IMG/VR virus record: IMGVR_UViG_3300023082_000259
Coordinates: 1 to 40,479 of that record
Length of the DNA stretch: 40,479 nucleotides
DNA from: a virus
Direction: 5' to 3' (one strand)
The notes below the pieces were generated by a model, which was not told where the DNA came from, did no database searches, and saw nothing but the letters and a program-made list of their open reading frames with translations. Of the stretch, positions 37,433-40,479 are shown piece after piece; position 1 is the stretch's first letter, and the number at the start of each line of letters is the position of its first letter. A program made the translations under genes and the position numbers.

Positions 37433-38865
37433 CAGGACTCCCGCCCTTCACGGTTCGTGATCGTGGCCCGGATGATGTCCTCGAGATCGTCGCGGTTGTC
37501 GCACTGCTCGAGGGAGTCGATGATGCTGATCGACTCGGACTTCGACAGCTCGTTCGCCGACCCGATGTCGCGACCGGTGAGGTCCGACAGGATCGACAGC
37601 CGCTCGGCCTTGTCCTTCACGCCGAGCTCACCGAACAGCGCCATGAGCTTCGGCCGCTGCAGGACCGTGATCCTCGGCTCCGCTTCTCCCTCGTCGTCGA
37701 CGATCTCCGCCTCGACGATGTCCTCGTCCGACGGCGGCTCGGTGGTCTCATCCACCGAGCCGCCAGACCCGGCGGCATGGGTAGCGCTCGCCGGGTCTTC
37801 CTGGGGAGCCGCGGGAGCGGGCTCAACCTCAGGATCTTGAGGTGAGGAGTCGTCACTGGTCTTCTGTTCCACCGACTCCTCACCGGTCTGGGGGTCACGT
37901 AGGCGCAGCGTCAGCACCTCGACGAGCTCGGTCGCCTCGTCCTGCGTGAGTTCCGCGAGCTTCCCGACCTGCCGGCCGGACACCTCGTTCGCGAGAGCAG
38001 CGCGCGTCGACGTGTCGTAGCCGAGCTCCTCGAACAGCCGACGAGCCGCCTTGATCGAACCGTCCGAGGCGGGGACCGCAGGATCGGTGGCCTCGGCCGG
38101 GGCGCCCTCAGTCCCCGACGTGCCGGTTTCCGACCCTGCGGCCGTCTGTGAGGTCGCACCGCCGCGGCGAGTCAGACCCGGCTTCGGACGCTGCACCGGC
38201 TCGGCCGGCTCCGCGTCCTTCTCGGCGGCGTCGACGGGCTGCGTCTTCGCCTCACGCTTCTTCCGCGTCAGCGCCGCCTTCGGGGGCTCAGCATCGCCCC
38301 GGTCCGGGATCACGTCGAGGGACTCGCCGCCGAGATCCTCGAGCTCCTCGATCGACCGCAGACCGTGGATGACGTCGGCGAACAGCAGACGGCACAGCTC
38401 CGTCGTCGCACGTGCGGCGAACATCTGCCGCGGGTACTTCACGTGGTTGCCCGACAGGATCCCGGCGCGGCGGGAGTCCTGCTCCGACCACTCGACCGTC
38501 GTCCAGTCCTCCTCGTCCTTGCGACGGCCACGGATGACGACCTTCACCGACGTCGACTCAGTCACCTGGATCTGGTGACCGGCCTGCAGTACGAGGCCGC
38601 GCATCATCTCGGCCGAGATGCCCGGCTTGCCGTTGATCATGTGGATCGACGCCAGCGCCGTCATGGGCGGCAGGCCGAGCTCGCGGCCGGTCAGGATCGC
38701 AGCAGCGACCTTGGCGCCGTTGTCCTTGCCACGCAGCCCGTTGGGCACGAACTCGGTCTGCGAGATCTGGCCGGCGAACAGCGCGACCTTCTCCACGACC
38801 GCGGTCCACGAGTCCGTGACCGGGTCCAGCATCCCGGCACCGTTGTACCGCTCGATCTCACTCAT
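37432..38865 (-). CDS. recT: RecT-like single-strand annealing protein (477 aa)
   Basis: The first ~200 residues are RecT-like: AAAILTGRELGLPPMTALAS, IHMINGKPGISAEMMRGLVL, and a strand pair around 105-130, then VKYPRQMFAARATTELCRLL and FADVIHGLRSIEEL. Residues about 200-480 form a long acidic, Pro/Ser/Glu-rich extension with two small helical repeats (KAARRLFEELGYDTSTRAAL; PKLMALFGELGVKDKAERLS). It anneals complementary ssDNA and would act with the exonuclease encoded just upstream, which overlaps it by 8 bases. The extension is longer than usual for RecT. Confidence 0.8.
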   Translation of the reverse strand: MSEIERYNGAGMLDPVTDSWTAVVEKVALFAGQISQTEFVPNGLRGKDNGAKVAAAILTGRELGLPPMTALASIHMINGKPGISAEMMRGLVLQAGHQIQVTESTSVKVVIRGRRKDEEDWTTVEWSEQDSRRAGILSGNHVKYPRQMFAARATTELCRLLFADVIHGLRSIEELEDLGGESLDVIPDRGDAEPPKAALTRKKREAKTQPVDAAEKDAEPAEPVQRPKPGLTRRGGATSQTAAGSETGTSGTEGAPAEATDPAVPASDGSIKAARRLFEELGYDTSTRAALANEVSGRQVGKLAELTQDEATELVEVLTLRLRDPQTGEESVEQKTSDDSSPQDPEVEPAPAAPQEDPASATHAAGSGGSVDETTEPPSDEDIVEAEIVDDEGEAEPRITVLQRPKLMALFGELGVKDKAERLSILSDLTGRDIGSANELSKSESISIIDSLEQCDNRDDLEDIIRATITNREGRES

Positions 38866-39715
38866 CGTCGTTCTCCTGCCATACGTCGGGGGTGGACTCG
38901 TCGTCCTCGGGGTTGAGCGGCTCGCCGACCGTCGGGTCGAACGCCGGGTCGTCCTTCCAGCGGTAGGAGTCCGTGCGCCGGATCCACGTCTCGTGGACCT
39001 CGAGCAGGTGCAGGAACACGTCGAAGATCGACCGATCAGCGCGCATCGGGATCAGCTGCGCCGCGTCGTGCGTCACCGCGATGACGGCAGCACGGTCGAC
39101 CTGGACCATCGGTTCCTCCACGAACAGCGACTTCAACTTGCCGCCGCGCGGCCCGAACTGCGGGACCTCGCGGAGTCGCACGTCCGCGAACCTGTAGCCG
39201 GCCAGCTGCAGCGACACGTCGGAGTACGGCAGGCGCCCGTCGTCGCGGGTCTTGTAGTCGATGAGGACGTTCCCGAGCCGCGGGGACTTCACGACGGCGT
39301 CGAGCGTGCCGGCGTACAGCCACTCCGAGTGCGCGACCGGCGACTCCGTGATGAGCGGTTCCATGTCCCAGGCATCCATCAGCTTCGCGACCTGCGTCGC
39401 CATGCCGAGGAGCTCGGCCGGGATGTCGTCGACCGTCTCGCCGAGCAGGAGCCGCTCGGCGATCGCGTGGACGCGGGTGCCGCGCTCGGCAGCCTTGTTC
39501 TTCGCACGCTCCGAGGCGTTGCGGACGTGGTTGCCGCGCTCCGTCGGGTTCATCTGCGTGAGCCGGTCCCAGTCGTTCACGACGGAGTCAGCGGCGCAGT
39601 TCGACGCCCACCGGACGAGACCCGGCTTGTCGAGGATGCCCTTCACCGTGGTGACGGACGGGAGCGCGTTGCCGTCCCAGGTGTAGCGGCGGCCACTCTT
39701 CGCGAAGCGGCTCAT
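38858..39715 (-). CDS. Cas4/RecB-like exonuclease (285 aa)
   Basis: PD-(D/E)XK nuclease of the RecB/Cas4 type. GTRVHAIAERLLLGE supplies the conserved His, YAGTLDAVVKSP the first Asp (about D139), VLIDYKTRDD the D-x-K pair, and LQLAGYRFADVR the Q-x-x-x-Y motif. It would resect dsDNA ends to produce single strands for RecT. The N-terminal YTWDGNALPSVTTVKGIL is common in phage members of this family. It lies directly before the RecT gene in the operon. Confidence 0.82.
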   Translation of the reverse strand: MSRFAKSGRRYTWDGNALPSVTTVKGILDKPGLVRWASNCAADSVVNDWDRLTQMNPTERGNHVRNASERAKNKAAERGTRVHAIAERLLLGETVDDIPAELLGMATQVAKLMDAWDMEPLITESPVAHSEWLYAGTLDAVVKSPRLGNVLIDYKTRDDGRLPYSDVSLQLAGYRFADVRLREVPQFGPRGGKLKSLFVEEPMVQVDRAAVIAVTHDAAQLIPMRADRSIFDVFLHLLEVHETWIRRTDSYRWKDDPAFDPTVGEPLNPEDDESTPDVWQENDDE

Positions 39716-39801
39716 CGTGCAATCACTCCTGCGAACGCGAGGAGGAGCATGAGGGCACCGGCGCTGACGAGCAGGTCGCCGAGGCGATCACTGCTCTTCA
39801 C
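39712..39801 (-). CDS. Tiny membrane protein (29 aa)
   Basis: GTG 39801 overlaps the TGA of the Cro-like gene as GTGA, and its TGA overlaps ATG of the exonuclease gene. After KSSDRLGD it is one hydrophobic helix (LLVSAGALMLLLAFAGVIAR). The two overlaps argue for translation. It would be the second protein made in the early operon. Function unknown. Confidence 0.5.
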   Translation of the reverse strand: MKSSDRLGDLLVSAGALMLLLAFAGVIAR

Positions 39802-40022
39802 TGCGTGACCTCTGCCGGGAGCAGCGTCGCGACGGGGATCTCGAGGATCCCTGCGATCTTGTGGACCTCGTCGACGTCGAACGCGATCTTCCCGAGAAGA
39901 CGCTTCGAGAGCTGGCTCTGCGTGAAGCCCATCTTCTCGGCGAGCCACATCTGCGACTGGTCGCGTCTGACCAGTTCAGCGCGGAGGTTCCTGCCGACGA
40001 CCTGAGAGGGTGTGATGTCCAT
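39798..40022 (-). CDS. Cro-like HTH regulator (74 aa)
   Basis: First gene of the leftward early operon. Residues 14-65 form an XRE-type helix-turn-helix (LRAELVRRDQSQMWLAEKMG, recognition helix FTQSQLSKRLLGK). Start chosen at ATG 40022, 7 bases after a -10-like TATGGT, so the mRNA may be leaderless; an upstream ATG at 40034 would add four residues but has no ribosome site. It resembles the repressor at 40141 in the second half of the domain (SQLSKRLLGKIAFDVDEVHK versus SQFSKRLRGIIPLDINEISA). It probably competes for the same operators as in lambda CI/Cro. Confidence 0.78.
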   Translation of the reverse strand: MDITPSQVVGRNLRAELVRRDQSQMWLAEKMGFTQSQLSKRLLGKIAFDVDEVHKIAGILEIPVATLLPAEVTQ

Positions 40023-40029
40023 GCGCCAC

Positions 40030-40060
40030 ACCATATGTCTCTAAGAGACATGTCTGTCAA
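40030..40060 (-). promoter_or_regulatory. Early leftward promoter with operator between its boxes
   Basis: On the minus strand TTGACA (40055-40060) is a perfect -35 box; the -10 is TATGGT (40030-40035, spacing 19) or CATATG (40032-40037, spacing 17). The perfect palindrome ATGTCTCTAAGAGACAT (40035-40051) fills the spacer, and AGACATGTCT (40046-40055) overlaps its right end. A repressor bound here would block polymerase. TATGGT ends 7 bases before ATG 40022. Confidence 0.72.
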
Positions 40061-40115
40061 GCACTACACGCGTGTTATTTCGGAAAGATTGTTATCGAAT
40101 CAGGTAGCGCGCTAG

Positions 40116-40173
40116 TCCCTCACGCACTAAAGTGCTGGTCATGACCACAATGAGCGCGCTCCCTAGTGAGGGA
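40116..40173 (+). promoter_or_regulatory. Repressor promoter and operators
   Basis: GCACTAAAGTGC (40124-40135) is a palindrome whose centre TAAAGT (40128-40133) stands 7 bases before ATG 40141 and may be the -10 box of a leaderless repressor mRNA; no good -35 was found. TCCCTCAC (40116-40123) is repeated inverted as GTGAGGGA (40166-40173). The second copy is itself part of the palindrome TCCCTAGTGAGGGA (40160-40173) inside the coding region, suggesting autoregulation. Confidence 0.5.
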
Positions 40174-40479
40174 TCTCCGAGCGCAACATTCGCAGCAGAA
40201 GTTCGTGCCCTCATGGGCCGCTACCAGGTGACCCAGGCACAGCTTGCCGAGGTGCTCGACATGACGGCGAGCCAGTTCAGCAAGCGCCTACGCGGAATCA
40301 TCCCGCTCGATATCAACGAGATCAGCGCCATCGCGCGCTTCTTCGGCGTCACGATCGGCGAATTGTTCGGCGAAACGACGACCGCCCCCCAGCCACGAGG
40401 GCCGGAGGGCGGACAGAGCGGACGACGAGACTCGAACTCGCAACATTCTGCTTGGAAGGCAGAGACTCTAGCCAATTGA
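40141..40479 (+). CDS. Phage repressor with 3' end in the attachment site (112 aa)
   Basis: The frame opens at GTG 40132; ATG 40141 is preferred because it fits a leaderless promoter. From there an XRE-type HTH occupies about residues 18-70 (MGRYQVTQAQLAEVLDMTAS; QFSKRLRGIIPLDINEISAI). There is no dimerisation or autocleavage domain. The last 20 residues (from about GQSGRR to ETLAN) are encoded antisense to the tRNA-Gly gene, and the TGA at 40477-40479 is inside it. Recombination at this tRNA would therefore change the protein's C-terminus. It is divergent from the Cro-like gene and is the probable immunity repressor. Confidence 0.72.
   Translation: MTTMSALPSEGSPSATFAAEVRALMGRYQVTQAQLAEVLDMTASQFSKRLRGIIPLDINEISAIARFFGVTIGELFGETTTAPQPRGPEGGQSGRRDSNSQHSAWKAETLAN
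40417..40479 (-). tRNA. tRNA-Gly(UCC), 3' part, cut by the window end
   Basis: On the minus strand: D-loop end TCAATTGG, anticodon stem TCTGC/GCAGA (40459-40463 and 40447-40451) with loop CTTCCAA and anticodon TCC (40454-40456), T arm GCGAG-TTCGAGT-CTCGT (40425-40441), acceptor 3' strand CGTCCGC (40418-40424) and discriminator T (40417). The 5' acceptor strand lies beyond the window. CCA is not encoded. Confidence 0.88.
40417..40479. other. Candidate attachment junction (attR) in tRNA-Gly
   Basis: Tyrosine integrases often use the 3' half of tRNA genes, with the phage copy restoring the gene. Here the tRNA 3' end points into the phage genome and the 5' part lies outside, the expected orientation for such a junction. 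No matching copy was found in positions 1-417 or 1381-2500, so the core length and the other junction cannot be defined from this window. Confidence 0.6.

Noticed and set aside
37432-38865. Frameshift or two-gene fusion in the RecT gene
   Set aside because: The long C-terminal extension is in frame, acidic and repetitive with normal codon use; no stop or shift is needed to explain it.
40132-40479. Repressor frame treated as a spurious antisense tRNA ORF
   Set aside because: Only the last 20 codons are antisense to the tRNA. The first 90 encode a well-formed HTH that resembles the Cro-like neighbour, and the promoter/operator layout supports a real gene.

Overview
The window is a nearly complete temperate siphovirus genome, most likely an integrated prophage, from a high-GC actinobacterium. 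GC-rich codon use, clustered ATGA/GTGA gene overlaps, GTG starts and the gene families (P27 terminase, SPP1-type portal, Gp19/DUF6093-like connectors, Cas4-like nuclease plus RecT, many small zinc-ribbon proteins) resemble phages of Microbacteriaceae and relatives; the host assignment is inference. The right edge runs into the 3' part of a tRNA-Gly(UCC) gene on the minus strand (40417-40479), the expected look of an attachment junction. No copy of that sequence is visible at the left edge, so the left junction lies outside the window or is not resolved.

Layout. Positions 1-1380 (plus strand): a small unknown gene and a tyrosine recombinase. 1391-2323 (minus): a second, convergent tyrosine recombinase. 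A strong terminator at 2446-2477 ends the late operon, which is read leftward from about 26.4 kb: HNH endonuclease, small and large terminase, portal, MuF-like protein, scaffold, major capsid protein, connectors, tail terminator, major tail protein, frameshifted tail assembly chaperone, tape measure, minor tail proteins, an SGNH-esterase tail fibre, a lectin-like tail protein, and a lysis region with several membrane proteins and a peptidase-nuclease fusion lysin. Perfect 15-bp hairpins follow the major capsid gene and the major tail gene. Two short genes break the polarity on the plus strand: a 54-residue protein (5385-5549) and a two-helix membrane protein (15107-15367).

The early region (26575-40022) is also read leftward, as one tightly overlapping operon. 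It starts with a Cro-like regulator and a 29-residue membrane protein, then a Cas4-like exonuclease and RecT pair, many small proteins, RusA resolvase, a deoxyribosyltransferase-like protein, a Dam-type methyltransferase, and ends with a winged-helix protein whose gene carries four 19-bp iterons (candidate replication origin) and a zinc/HTH DNA-binding protein. There is no stretch longer than 300 bases without a gene.

The control region (40022-40175) carries divergent promoters and palindromic operators between the Cro-like gene and a plus-strand repressor gene. The repressor reading frame runs antisense into the tRNA-Gly attachment sequence and stops inside it. On a circular genome the next plus-strand genes would be 1-231 and the integrase at 418. 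That order (repressor, attP inside its 3' end, integrase) is the arrangement known from integration-dependent immunity systems of mycobacteriophages such as BPs and Brujita, and is the most interesting feature here.
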